A stretch of 64,000 bases of DNA, from positions 21,075,228 through 21,139,227 of the forward strand of contig OX246746.1 in NCBI GenBank assembly GCA_945910005.1, given 5' to 3'. A model generated the notes under the pieces. The model was not told the DNA's origin. It worked only from the letters and a program-made list of their open reading frames with translations, and did not search any database. Within the stretch, counting starts at the first letter, position 1; every line of letters starts with the position of its first letter. The position numbers and the translations under genes are program-made. Below are positions 14,001 through 22,820 of the stretch, one piece after another. Source of the DNA: Isoperla grammatica (taxonomy: Eukaryota > Arthropoda > Insecta > Plecoptera > Perlodidae).

Positions 14001-16723
14001 GTGCATAAGAAAATGTATTAAGCCTCATAATAACTACGATTTGTCCTCTTGTATGCGACAGTTATGCATATTGTATCAACTGGCAAACCACAAATAGGTA
14101 TCTAAATGAAACTCATTATTAATACTACAACCCGATATTAGGTTTGTCATGTCTTTCATGTCCTCAGTTTAATAAGCGGTTTGTTTGATCCTCAGGTACG
14201 GCTTGGGGCTACCTAGAGAGCTTCCTCTTCTGGCTCCTGCAAGATCTAGGCGCTTCAAGGTCGCTGATGGGCATCACGATCACTGTGGGAGGAATAGCGG
14301 GAATCCCCCTGCTGGTTTTGTCTGGTCCTATCATCAATCGCATAGGCCACGCCAATGTACTGTTCATAGGATTCATATTCTACGGCATCAGGTTGATGGG
14401 TAAGTTGACTATCGTAAATACTTTTGCTTTGTGAGATGCAAGCCCCGAATCGTAAACATCATATTATGAAAATTAACACATTTTAATTCCCTTCAAGCCA
14501 TGCGATAAAAACTATTAAAGATTGGTTTTGGTGAGACCCACCCATGAGTAAAAAAAAGGAATAGTAAACTTGCTGTGTTTCGCTTTTGCACCTTGGCGAT
14601 GTTTTAGTTTCGTTTATGGGACATTAATTTGTCAATTTGTATTCCTCACTGCCTCGTTCTCTCTTTCTATTTCTATCTCTAGATGGAAGGTAAGGCCATA
14701 TTATTTTCACAAATTTTGAATTGCATTGTGTTACTGTTAGCGGAGGGAAAACAAAATATGTTTTCATCTCAATGTAACTTTTTTACTCACTCCATGCAAT
14801 GTTATGTGGTGTAGAAGTTAAAACATAGCTCATGTGTCGAATGTGTCATTGATGAAAGTAAACAGAATGTTAAACTGGCTAACCAGGGCGCACCTGTAGT
14901 ATATCCAGTCAGAAATATTTTTAAGAAGTAGGCCCAGGACCGTAATTTATGAATTCGAGCAACAAAGTAATGTTATTATAATAATACTTATGTTTGTTAA
15001 CGTTCTCAGGCTATTCCCTGATATACGACCCATGGCTTTGCTTGATCTTCGAGGCTATGGAATCAGTAACATCGTCGTTGAGTTTCACTGCAGCAGTGAC
15101 CTATGCAGCCCGACTGTCAACGATGTCCACTGACTCCAGCATTCAGGGGCTACTGGGTGGTCTCTACTACGGAGTCGGTAAGCAAATGAATTCATTACTC
15201 CACCCTATGGACACAATTGACTTTCAAGCACAAGACTCTCCAGTTGCGCAATAAGTGTTCAAACGAACATGGCATAGATAAATAATTGGAATTAATTGGG
15301 TTATGAAGTATTTTGTTTATAAATCTATCCAAAAACATGGATGTCCACGTTTTTTCTAGATGTTCACCATTAATTGTTAGGTACTGTTAACTATATATAT
15401 ATATGTGAAATCCAGAAATTAAAAAACCCCATATAGATATATATATATATATAAAAGACTGTTTCGAGGTTCATTTATCTTTAATTGACAGGCAAAGTTT
15501 CATGGATATCTAAGCTTTCTGGTTGGTGAAATAGAAAACTGCCAATGAATGGTACATGTGTCCCATTTTATATCAAGTTTTAAGAAAACCGTATGAAGGC
15601 AGGACCAACCTGATTGCAATATATGTCATAGCGACAACGAGTTAAATAAAGCTAATCTTTAACTTGGTGCACCACCATCCAAACTGGCAGGAACTGTTGA
15701 CGTAGGCACTTCTATTTCCACTTCCATGTGCATTAATTTAACCTATCCGTGTCCAAGTAATCAGCAATAAGTTTAATCCCTCTCCATTTTCATTTCCATG
15801 TTCAAGCTTCTAGGCCTGGTAGAGCCATGAAGAAGTTCTTTCAACATTAGTGTAATTTTTAAATCTAAGAGTGAAAAAACTGGGGACGTGATAAAGTGGT
15901 TCCACATCAACCTTGTGAATAGTGGCGTCATGGGTGCGTCGTAGCCAATCAGCGGGTGGCTTTTTATAATGCTGACATTTGGTTGGCCAATCCTCACTCA
16001 TCTATGACATCAGCATTCACAAGGCCACTGTGGAACGACTTGAGTTATGCACCTCCATGTTTGAGGTGTGGCTTCACATGGCATTCATGTTTGCTTCCAG
16101 GCAAGGGTGCTGGGAGTTTGATCGGTGGTTATATGATGACATTCTTCGGGACACGCGAGACATACCGCATCTTCGCAGTTGTATGCGTAGTTGTTGGCAC
16201 CATTTACTTCCTGTTCAACAGATTTTATCTGCGTAGACGGCCGAGAAGAGAAGGAAATGATATCGTTAAGAAGAAGCCAAAGAATGTGGAGAAAGGAGTT
16301 GTGGAATACGACAGCAAAGAGACAAACGAAAAGGGAAATGCAATAAACAATCGTATTCCCAACGAATCTCTGCCAATTGGTAAAACCATCAATAAAACAT
16401 ATGGAAATGGGGTGAATGATGTGAAAGCTATTAATGAGATAAATAAAACTATTACGAAATGCCTCAATGATGCTAAAGACAACGATAAAGTGAGCGTAGA
16501 GAAGGAGACCAAACCAGAGGAAAACTGCAGTATTAATCTAGGGTATATTGATGATACGGGCAATGCTAAGGTAGATGAAACGCACGAGGAAAAAGACGGT
16601 TCTGATGTTCCTAAACTAGAAATTGAGGATGAAAAACAAAGTGGTCATTCTGAAGATAGCTCAGAGAAGAATACGGAAAGAGACACCAAAAATGATGCTG
16701 CTGAAACGCACACAAAACACTAA
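1979..16723 (+). CDS. MFSD6: MFSD6-type major facilitator superfamily transporter, nine coding exons
   Basis: Coding exons are 1979-2087, 4488-4642, 9198-9621, 9987-10360, 10932-11317, 13269-13432, 14196-14399, 15010-15177 and 16101-16723. Joined, they give 2607 nt and 868 residues, with every junction GT-AG and in phase. The order of parts matches MFSD6/MFS_1_like proteins: a short cytosolic N-terminus, TM1 and TM2 ending in a motif-A-like GMVADKIGN (exon 2), TM3 (exon 3), a long Cys-rich loop of about 220 residues with NIT, NLT, NMT, NAT and NNS sequons (exons 3-5), then the remaining helices (exons 5-9) and a hydrophilic Lys/Glu-rich tail of about 155 residues. The family is a multipass membrane transporter-like group whose substrates are poorly defined; vertebrate MFSD6 has been linked to MHC-I binding. 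I chose the ATG at 1979 for its strong context (A at -3, G at +4). The exons are GC-rich against AT-rich introns. The family assignment is from recognition of conserved blocks, not from a search. Confidence 0.93.
2118..2278. mobile_element. MITE in intron 1
   Basis: The arms GGGGTCTTTATTCTGTAACT (left) and the reverse complement GGGGCCGTATTCTGTAACTA (right) match at about 17 of 20 positions. The element is about 160 bp, AT-rich and non-coding. Confidence 0.6.
3485..3781. mobile_element. Inverted-repeat element(s) with GACTATTGACTA arms, intron 1
   Basis: The left arm GCTGCGTCCACACAAATTAC is matched in reverse complement at about 3692-3711 (GTGTGAACGTCAGC). A second, more diverged right end is at 3735-3781 (CAATAGTCAATAGTCAAGTC, then GTGAACCGGC). 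This suggests one about 225-bp MITE with an extra terminal copy, or two overlapping insertions. Confidence 0.6.
4488..4642 (+). CDS. MFSD6: MFSD6-type gene, exon 2 (residues 37-88)
   Basis: The acceptor is TTTTCCCCAG and the donor AAG/GTAACT. The exon encodes TIFVLYPYLTIHARELG (rest of TM1 and the following loop) and TM2 with VADKIGNFK, which resembles MFS motif A at the TM2-TM3 loop. The donor lies inside a 41-bp tandem duplication (see the repeat at 4627-4728). Confidence 0.93.
4627..4728 (+). repeat. 41-bp tandem duplication across the exon 2 donor
   Basis: Units start with GATAG at 4627, 4668 and 4709 (about 2.4 copies, near-identical). Each of the first two units contains AACTTCAAG/GTAACT, so the splice donor is present at 4643 and again at 4684. 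The third copy is changed to AAAGTAAAG. Use of the second donor would add 41 nt and bring in a TGA at 4664-4666. Confidence 0.9.
4735..5148. mobile_element. Long foldback element in intron 2
   Basis: Near-perfect inner arms of about 75 bp (4805-4880 against 4990-5065) share ACCTACTTGCAGAGGGATGT and GGTATTAAGTACATTTGT. Weaker outer arms reach GTTAAGAGCGTT on the left and its complement near 5135-5148. The middle is AT-rich with no transposase. Confidence 0.75.
8111..8389 (+). mobile_element. tRNA-derived SINE, full-length copy
   Basis: The head has an RNA polymerase III A box (TGGCTCAGCGG) and B box (GGTTCGATTCC). It is followed by a conserved body (GACTGAAGG, GAGGTTTTCCTCAGTC, AGGGGCACATCGGGTAAAGC) and a TTATTATTA-type tail. 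Other copies lie at 25366, 29464, 37588, 41055 and 41330. The body length and tail rule out a plain tRNA gene. Confidence 0.85.
8402..8440. repeat. Short perfect hairpin next to the SINE
   Basis: CTAGAGAGCCTATA is followed by a 10-nt AT loop and its perfect complement TATAGGCTCTCTAG. TAGCCCAACCTA flanks it on both sides as a direct repeat. Confidence 0.8.
8453..8903 (-). mobile_element. Dispersed non-autonomous DNA element (family with AGTCTCAT ends), carrying a nested MITE
   Basis: It shares long stretches in reverse orientation with 18940-19255 and 39215-39870: TTTCATGCAC, CAACAGATT, TTTCACACATTTGTAA, AGGTAACCAACC and AGTAAGCATGAG. Ends resemble AGTCTTAT and its complement near ATGAGCA. 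An inverted-repeat insertion (8570-8732) splits it. Confidence 0.7.
8570..8732. mobile_element. MITE nested in the older repeat
   Basis: It begins TTGTCCCAAGATTACTTTAC and ends with the complement of TTGTCCCAAGACTACCTTAC. The arms extend through TGCTTTCGTCACA. It is about 163 bp with no coding potential. Confidence 0.8.
9198..9621 (+). CDS. MFSD6: MFSD6-type gene, exon 3 (residues 89-229)
   Basis: The acceptor is TTGTTGTGCTAG and the donor GTAAAC, phase 1. It encodes TM3 (ILLALFSGLGGGASLLLLL) and the first half of the large extramembrane loop, with Cys residues in SGC, TCHH and CGFVC and an ENIT sequon. It is strongly GC-rich, so antisense open frames exist here but are shadows. Confidence 0.93.
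9987..10360 (+). CDS. MFSD6: MFSD6-type gene, exon 4 (residues 230-354)
   Basis: The acceptor is TTTTGGTAG; GAG six bases later would be an alternative, but the frame is kept with TAG. The donor is GTACGT at 10361, phase 0. It encodes the second half of the large loop, with NLTS, NMTC and NATC sequons and Cys in MTCG, YECR and TCSN. Confidence 0.9.
10932..11317 (+). CDS. MFSD6: MFSD6-type gene, exon 5 (residues 355-482)
   Basis: The acceptor is GATTGTTTCAG and the donor GTATGC, phase 2. It completes the loop (PNNSLE sequon; Cys in GSCQPRC and QICSND). It then encodes helix pairs starting FWTYLIIRVFIGVIGGTAF, a cytosolic REHKADYG turn, and IGGMISSPLSGMLIDY. Confidence 0.92.
11343..11608. mobile_element. 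Foldback element just inside intron 5
   Basis: It starts 26 bp after the exon 5 donor. The arms are about 115 bp and nearly identical: ATGTAGTACTAGG, GGGTTGCTG, CCAGAAATGAGCCATTGTCA and CTCGACGTTTCGGC. The CTCGACGTTTCG motif recurs in the foldback at 19740-19925. See findings for a possible hammerhead-like core. Confidence 0.85.
13269..13432 (+). CDS. MFSD6: MFSD6-type gene, exon 6 (residues 483-537)
   Basis: The acceptor is TGTTCCAG and the donor GTGAGT, phase 1. It encodes a helix (FYLYAALKIASGFLML), a loop, and the start of the next helix (IIALFIALFVMG). Confidence 0.92.
13552..13793. mobile_element. MITE in intron 6
   Basis: The left end GGGCCAGGATTCACAAAGAT and the complement of the right end GGGCCAGGAATCACAAAGAT match at 19 of 20. 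The start resembles the longer element at 29996-30463, so they may be related. Confidence 0.8.
14196..14399 (+). CDS. MFSD6: MFSD6-type gene, exon 7 (residues 538-605)
   Basis: The acceptor is TTTGATCCTCAG and the donor GTAAGT, phase 1. It encodes TAWGYLESFLFWLLQDLGAS followed by TVGGIAGIPLLVLSGPIINR. These are among the most recognisable MFSD6-family blocks in the gene. Confidence 0.94.
15010..15177 (+). CDS. MFSD6: MFSD6-type gene, exon 8 (residues 606-661)
   Basis: The acceptor is GTTCTCAG and the donor GTAAGC, phase 1. It encodes YSLIYDPWLCLIFEAMESV and ends IQGLLGGLYYGVG, a conserved late-helix block of the family. Confidence 0.93.
15893..16043. mobile_element. MITE in intron 8, 58 bp upstream of exon 9
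   Basis: The left arm AAGTGGTTCCACATCAACCT matches the complement of the right arm AAGTCGTTCCACAGTGGCCT, and both continue CTTGTGAAT. The element is about 150 bp, with a central CCAATCAGC stretch. Confidence 0.75.
16101..16723 (+). CDS. MFSD6: MFSD6-type gene, exon 9 with C-terminal tail (residues 662-868)
   Basis: The acceptor is TTTGCTTCCAG. It encodes the last helices (AGSLIGGYMMTFFGTRETYR and FAVVCVVVGTIYFLF), a basic stop-transfer stretch (RRRPRRE), then a long tail rich in Lys, Glu, Asp and Asn. The TAA is at 16721-16723. Tail length is usually poorly conserved in such proteins. Confidence 0.92.
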
Positions 16724-17600
16724 TATGTAAGCACATACCATGAAGTATTACCATTGTTTACCTAACACATTACAAATAGTTCAACAACAATGGCCAGCAC
16801 CGTATAGAATAGAAACACTAAGGTAAGGAAAGAGAAAAAGTGAGAGAGAAGTGATTCGTTTCAAGTCGTTAAAATAAGCATTAATTAAGTTGAATGAAAA
16901 GTTGATATTCTATGATATTTAAACTGAAAGTAATTATTATAATAATATATCACGTTTAGTTTTAGTATTATTTACAAATAATAATGTGATACTGTACATA
17001 AAAACGAATAAACAAAAATATATAGTACTAATCGTAGTGGGTACTTAGATTTTACTCCTTATCCTGCAGATTTGTATAATTGCTATTTATAATCCTTTCC
17101 TTGAGCTGGTTGCTTTTATATTTCAAGTTATATTATGGAGTGGGCTTAAAACAAGTAATGAGGAACTGTATCCAAGCTATGCTTATTAATTTTAATAATG
17201 CGACAAAATAATTCAACATTCAGCAGAGAATTAATATTACTTTTTCGAAATGTAATATCAAAAATTACTGCATTCTTTTAGTCTTACCAAACGCATAAAC
17301 AATGTTTTCTTTATAATATTAGGTTGGGGATTATCTCTTTTACGTGTATGATTTGAAATTACTATAGGAGACTCAAACTAATAATACATGGGGCTGCTAA
17401 GCTACCTCATTATCTGCGCCATTGATGGTTTCAACAAATCAACGATGAGTAATTCTCCTTATAGAAGTTTATTTGGTTGCCACCAGATTGCATCCAGTCT
17501 ATTTTGAGTGGTACTGTTTGTATTTAGTCCACTTCCCCCCCCCCCCCCCTCCATGCTCTCGCTCCACCCCTCCCCCCCCCCCCCCCACACGGATTCTCCC
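16724..17600. other. 3' UTR and AT-rich spacer after the MFSD6-type gene
   Basis: No open frame of note. It contains the polyadenylation signal candidate and, at 17535-17587, two poly-C runs. Confidence 0.6.
17007..17012 (+). terminator. Polyadenylation signal candidate, MFSD6-type gene
   Basis: AATAAA lies 284 nt after the stop codon in an AT-rich 3' UTR, the first canonical hexamer in good position. Confidence 0.5.
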
Positions 17601-17617
17601 CTTTCTACAATTGTGAC

Positions 17618-17750
17618 GAGCTCGTGAGCGCAGTGCGCATCCCTCTGCACAACAACAGGTATGTCTCATCGGTGGTGCAACGATCAAGGCTATATCCGCC
17701 TCACTTGCCTGCCAATTATCATCCGGAGAACATCACAAGCACGGCGCTAC
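17618..17750 (+). other. Orphan exon candidate
   Basis: A GC-rich island with two good donors: CAG/GTATGT at 17658 and C/GTAAGT at 17751. The longer version is open in one frame and reads IPLHNNRYVSSVVQRSRLYP, then HLPANYHPENITSTAL. I do not recognise a family and see no partner exon in matching phase nearby. The shorter version could be a 5' UTR exon of the Pro/His-rich gene at 20463. The acceptor (GACGAG at 17620) is weak, so a first exon is as likely as an internal one. Confidence 0.35.
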
Positions 17751-17775
17751 GTAAGTACCCATATTTTTCATTCTC

Positions 17776-18112
17776 TCTCCTCCACGGAGGGGTACTTGGA
17801 GGGTACAGTATGAGGGAAGTATCCGACACGAGCATTCTTATGCCGGCCGGCCGGCCGCACTGCACACTCTAACCTAGCCAACCAGTCCAGGCTAGTGAAT
17901 CATTACTGAAGTGAAGTCGTCGTACAATAACTTCGGTAATGCTTTCGTCATCAATCAATGACGTGTTTACAGTCTCGGCCAACCCGAGCAGGTATCTGAA
18001 TTAGCCACGGCCGCTGGTTGGCTGCCGCTCACCCACCCGTGACGGAAGCATTACCGAAGATGTAGTACGATCCACTCTCTACCCAACCCTCCAAGTACCT
18101 CTCCGTCTGTGC
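17776..18112. mobile_element. Inverted-repeat element with an inner MITE (17925-18075)
   Basis: The outer arms are ACGGAGGGGTACTTGGAGGG and the complement of ACGGAGAGGTACTTGGAGGG. The inner arms share TTCGGTAATGCTTTCGTCA and its complement near 18050-18066. GGCCGGCCGGCCGC lies between them at about 17842. Confidence 0.7.
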
Positions 18113-18939
18113 GGCCGCAGCCTATGGGTACAAGGTATTTTTACCTTATCCTTACAACAGTGGATTCGGCCCTGGCGTTGTTTTCTGTTTGTTAGCTGTT
18201 TGTCCGTGTTGTTATTTATTGTCTCCGGCATACGCACTCCCCTCCCACCCCTCTTTTTTCAACACAAGATTGGTCTCTTCAAACCGGCTTTAAAAAACTT
18301 AGGTTATGAACATCCCATGTACAGTTACAACAAATTTATTCTGTAGGTTTAATCAAAGATTAACACTGTACAGCGCTATGCTTCATTCTTCGCTATTCGT
18401 CAAACGTTTACATACCCTATATTTTGCGGTTGAGGGAGGCGTGAAATTGGTAATGTAATTTTGATAATATTTTAGTTAAGAAAACATTAATTTTAAACGG
18501 TTTTTATAGTGAGACTAACTTGGTCTTAATGCACTCAAATTACGACGTAACTAGCGTACCTACGATCCAACTGGGAAGCCGTAAGGTGTGAACACACCCG
18601 AATATGAGTAATGTTGCTTCGTATCCCCCCCCCCCCCCCCCTATGAAGTTCCGGGTGATGTCAATGGGCAGACATTGTTGCTGAATTTATTCGTGAATAA
18701 TATCATTGTCCAATGGACTGAATCATAGTGGGAAAATATAAATAACCTATAATCGACTGAACTAATCTATTGTAATATGTTAATTAGTATTCGTTATTAA
18801 AACTCCTTACAACAAACGATATAAGCACACACAGAATGGGCTTTAAAATGGCTAAAAGTTACAATTAAACTATACTTCATTAAGATCACACAAGAACACT
18901 CGAAATATCTGGATAACCAAGAGAGTAAAACCCCAGTGT

Positions 18940-19255
18940 AACTATAGTCTGATGCTTACGAAATAGCCCATTCCAGCAGTACCAACTTACTTTTGTTTAC
19001 TTTTCTAGTTTCTACCACCTACTCGAAACAGGTGCTTTAGGGATAATTAACGCCCGTGGGTTGGATACCTGTTAACTTGAAAAACACAGCGGGCGTGACT
19101 AATAATAACGCTTGTGCACTCTTCTAATGGAAGACTCCCTGGGGGTACGAATGTGTGAAGAACACCATGCAGGAATCTGCTTATTTTCGTTGTAAACATC
19201 GTGCATGAAAGGGACAGTAGATAATCTGAGATCGGTGAGACTATATAGTTACGTT
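18940..19255 (+). mobile_element. Dispersed non-autonomous DNA element, uninterrupted copy
   Basis: It runs from AGTCTGATGCTTACGAAATA to GAGATCGGTGAGACT, so the ends are short imperfect inverted repeats (AGTCTSA) flanked by TA-rich sequence. It aligns with copies at 8453, 22592, 26970, 39215 and 57515. It shows the empty site for the MITE at 39335-39737. Confidence 0.65.
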
Positions 19256-19369
19256 AGGACTAATATATCCCCGCATATTGTGTGCAACAATCACAACATT
19301 TACGTTGTATAACATAAAAATACATAAAACTTGTCACGAGATGCCTATATATATATATTAAAATACGGA

Positions 19370-19997
19370 GGCGTTCGTGGCCCGAGTTAATGTTTGTTAA
19401 ATTAAAAATATGTCGGGTTATTACGCCACGTCGGTTACACTCACCTAAAACCATGTGTACGCGTTTCGAGACCACTTTGGGTCCCCTCGTCAGAACGACT
19501 TTTTTAATTTTACAAATATATATATCACATCTACGGTTCGTGGAAGCCCCAACAACTAAAAAGATAATGTATTGTTGAGGAAGGAAGGATTTTTAATATA
19601 TACAAAGTAAGTTTAGTAATGTGCTGTAGCGTTTATGTTTAGTGTTGTATTGATCTTATTTTAGGAATCAATTTAGACCGTGCAATAATATGATTTATTC
19701 GTGGCAGTGGAAAAACAGAAGGTGCATTCTGTAACTGTTGTTCTTGGGTTATTTCGTCGTGTCGGTGCTTAGTTGATATTACTCGACGTTTCGCCACCCA
19801 TGTACGTCAAGACTGTACAGTCACTGAACTTATGTACACTGAACTGTACAGTCTTGAAAAAGCCACCAACATGGGTGGCGAAACGTCGAGTAAATCAACT
19901 CAGCACCGACACGACGAAGCAACACAACAGTTCACATCTACGGGTCGTGAAAGCCTCCAACAACTAAGAAGATGTATTGTTGAGGAAGGAAGGTTTT
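19370..19997. mobile_element. Retroelement remnant with repeated terminal segment (possible Penelope-like)
   Basis: A stretch at 19527-19590 (ACAACTAAAAAGATAATG, TTGTTGAGGAAGGAAGG) is repeated directly at 19935-19997. A foldback with CTCGACGTTTCGCCACCCAT arms lies between them at about 19780-19895. The minus strand at 19451-19494 has CTGACGA, a six-base-pair stem, and GAAAC. Directly repeated termini and such motifs are reported for Penelope-like elements; the assignment here is inference. Confidence 0.4.
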
Positions 19998-20462
19998 GTC
20001 TGGAGTAGGGGAGAACAAGGAAACTATGTAGATGATAATAAAGTTACAGTTAAAGTTATACAGTGTTATATAATTATTTGTTTGAAATACTAGAGTACGC
20101 GAAAAAATCAACATCCATAAACTTGTAACGACACAATATGGTAAACGCGTGTCGGTATTCTCTATGTAAAACATCCTTGAGCGTTTGATCAAGCAATGAC
20201 CAGCTAGTCAGCCGCATTCTAATGAAGACGCACACACGTGTCAAGCTGTTTAATTTAAACTGTAACGGTTTACAGATCGGTTACAAATGAGTCGTGCTTA
20301 CAACTACTTGACACATTGCGCTGTTGAGGGGAGGGGGGCGTAACTAAACAGCCAGTGAATACTTCTCCTCGTGGTATCCTCAGGTAGTTCATTTTACGAA
20401 CTATTTTATATTACGTTTATGCTGTTCATATTTAAAGCGTCCGTAAGGTGGAGAACATCGCT

Positions 20463-21758
20463 ATGCAACTGTCAAGACTTGAATTTCTTTTCGTTTCTTT
20501 GTTGTTTATTGTATTGTTGAGTGAGAGTTACTCAAAGCCGGGAGCATTGAAAGATTCTGGCCCTGTGTTTATTTCAAGCTATGCCAAAGTTTCTCGAAGT
20601 GGTTCCGTGGCTGATGGACAGAGCGATAATAAAACCACGAACGCTACCGTTTTGAAAAAGTCTCCTGNNNNNNNNNNNNNNNNNNNNNNNNNNNNNNNNN
20701 NNNNNNNNNNNNNNNNNNNNNNNNNNNNNNNNNNNNNNNNNNNNNNNNNNNNNNNNNNNNNNNNNNNNNNNNNNNNNNNNNNNNNNNNNNNNNNNNNNNN
20801 NNNNNNNNNNNNNNNNNNNNNNNNNNNNNNNNNNNNNNNNNNNNNNNNNNNNNNNNNNNNNNNNNNNCCCAGAACCAAGGTATGAAGCCTATGCAAGCTG
20901 ATGACCAAGACCAACCTCATCAACCTATGGAAGCGGAAACACCCCCTGCGGATTCTGGTTACGACTTCAATCCAGGAGAATACCCTGAAAATCCTTTAGA
21001 AGTAATGAGACCACCAACACAAAAACCGAACCCTTACGATCAAGATTCTGGTGCATTCCTACCTACACCACCTGACATGAAAGAAACAGTTAAACACAAA
21101 CACAAACCAACTCATCATTTGCCTTACGATGACGACGGAGAAATATCATTTCACCCTCCTGAGAAACTCCACCCTAAAAAACCACATATACCCCAATACC
21201 CTCCCGAATCAGGTCAGCCAAATCCTTACATGCACGGTCCTGGGCCGCCGTGGATCTACAAGCCTGAGACAAATGAGTACACATATCCTTCAGAGAAGAA
21301 AGAGAAGCCCAAGAAACATCAAGAACACCCGGAGAAGGAGAAGCATCCGTTCGACGGCGTTGAGTACATAGACGACGACGAGTTCCCAGAGTACTTACAC
21401 CACCATGGGCACCACGGTCATCACCACCATCATCACCACAAAGAAAAGCCGATGAAGACGACAGAAAAACCAATGGAAGATCATGACAGTGAAGATCGCC
21501 AGAAGAAACCCTACAGTTACTATTACCTGGGCAGAAAGCTGTGGTTCATCCCGTTGTACTTCAGCGTTTACTTCATTATTTATGTAACGGCGGTTAATTC
21601 TGAAATCAATAGCACGGCACAAAATATCGTACCCCAGTTTGACTGAACAAGGAAAGAGTGAAGACCGATCGGGCAGAGATGTGCATCTGGATGATACCAC
21701 GGAGCTCGTTTATAGAGGGATTGACAACACTCGGAGCAAATACAGTCAAGTGCAATAA
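20463..21758 (+). CDS. Pro/His-rich secreted or membrane-anchored protein; gapped and frameshifted
   Basis: The ATG at 20463 opens a classic signal peptide (residues 1-24, core FLFVSLLFIVLL), then NKT and NAT sequons. After 68 codons the sequence enters a 200-base gap. It resumes at 20868 as a Pro/Lys/His-rich region with an acidic VEYIDDDEFPEY block and a run of about ten His (21401-21440). A conserved-looking YSYYYLGRKLWFIPLYFSVY membrane segment follows. The reading frame then hits TGA at 21644-21646. Reading one base further on from 21594 gives ILKSIARHK and stays open to TAA at 21756-21758, so an extra G at about 21593 is likely. A strong acceptor (TCCTCAG) at 20382 suggests the exon starts at 20383 with a spliced 5' UTR. 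I do not know the family; it looks like an insect-restricted protein. Confidence 0.75.
20668..20867. other. Assembly gap of 200 N
   Basis: It lies inside the Pro/His-rich coding region. The round size suggests a placeholder, so the missing residue count is unknown; the frame before and after the gap need not agree. Confidence 0.98.
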
Positions 21759-21920
21759 GTTTCTGTAAATCGCTAAAACTAAATACTCTTTATATTATCA
21801 GTCGTACATTTGAAAGTCTGTAAAGAAATTGAACTTTTTAAACTAAATTATAATTTATTTATTCTTTATAACGTGTATTGTGGTGCGTGATGTAATGTGT
21901 ATTTGTATTTTGCTTAGTGA

Positions 21921-21926
21921 ATTAAA
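21921..21926 (+). terminator. Polyadenylation signal candidate, Pro/His-rich gene
   Basis: ATTAAA about 165 nt after the shifted-frame stop, in an AT-rich 3' UTR. Confidence 0.4.
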
Positions 21927-22591
21927 ATTATGAATTTCTTATGTATTTCCAGTCGTTTCATTGTTTCTCTGATTTTTGTATTATTTCACTAAGGTTTTAT
22001 GTGGAGGCTAGTTATGTGTTATCCAATCGATTTTTCCTAATCAACCATACGCGCTGAATACTATAAGTAATCGAATCTCTTGCAAATTATTACACAAATA
22101 TGGTAACAGATCGAATCCATATATTTTGTATTTGTTTTGAAAATTAAAGATTTAATTCATAATTAAACAAACAATACAAACAATAAAAACAATGGGAGGT
22201 GTTGTAAGCAATCATTCCAGTAGTTTGACATAGGTCATGTTCGATTAGACACACCAGGTTGTCTGTAATTAAGTGTACTTACCTCTGTCCAATTTGTGGA
22301 AAGACGTTGGGCTCTATTTGGATATCAGATACACGTCTTTATTCTATCTTTTTAAGATTTTCGAACATAAGATTGTGGACAATGTTGTTATAAACTCAAC
22401 AGCGCTAGGAAGATGCACGAAGGGTTTCGTAAGACGTGACAATCAAGCGATTTGAAAGTGATAATGAATGCCAACGTTACTGCTCCGGGGGTGGGGGGGG
22501 GGGGGGGGGGGAGAGGGAGGGAGGAGACTGTAATTTCTCACTTACTCTGAGACCGGGAGGAAAGAAATAAAATACTCTAATCCCAACGTAA

Positions 22592-22820
22592 TAGTCTCAT
22601 ACTGACCTCAGATCCTCAGATCTTCTTTCCCTTTCATGCACGTTACTTCAACGAAGATCAACAGACTTAACTAGCGTTATTTCACACATCCGTAAAGATG
22701 ATCTTCCTCATTAGTCAAGTAAGTACGCTGTGTTCCACACACATTCCAGGTAACCAACCTAGAGAGTAAATTATCCCTACTGTACCTGTTTCTAGTAAAT
22801 AGTAGCAACTTATGATGTGA
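22592..22820 (-). mobile_element. Dispersed DNA element, partial copy
   Basis: It starts AGTCTCATACTGACCTCAGA and continues with CATGCACGTTACTTCAACGA and AGGTAACCAACC, as in the 8453 copy. It stops where the hAT-like element at 22821 begins. Confidence 0.6.

Larger units (their letters stand above)
17880..20382. other. Intergenic repeats between the MFSD6-type gene and the Pro/His-rich gene
   Basis: Besides the elements listed at 17776, 18940 and 19370, I see only AT-rich sequence, one poly-C run at about 18625-18640, and no supported exon. Confidence 0.5.
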
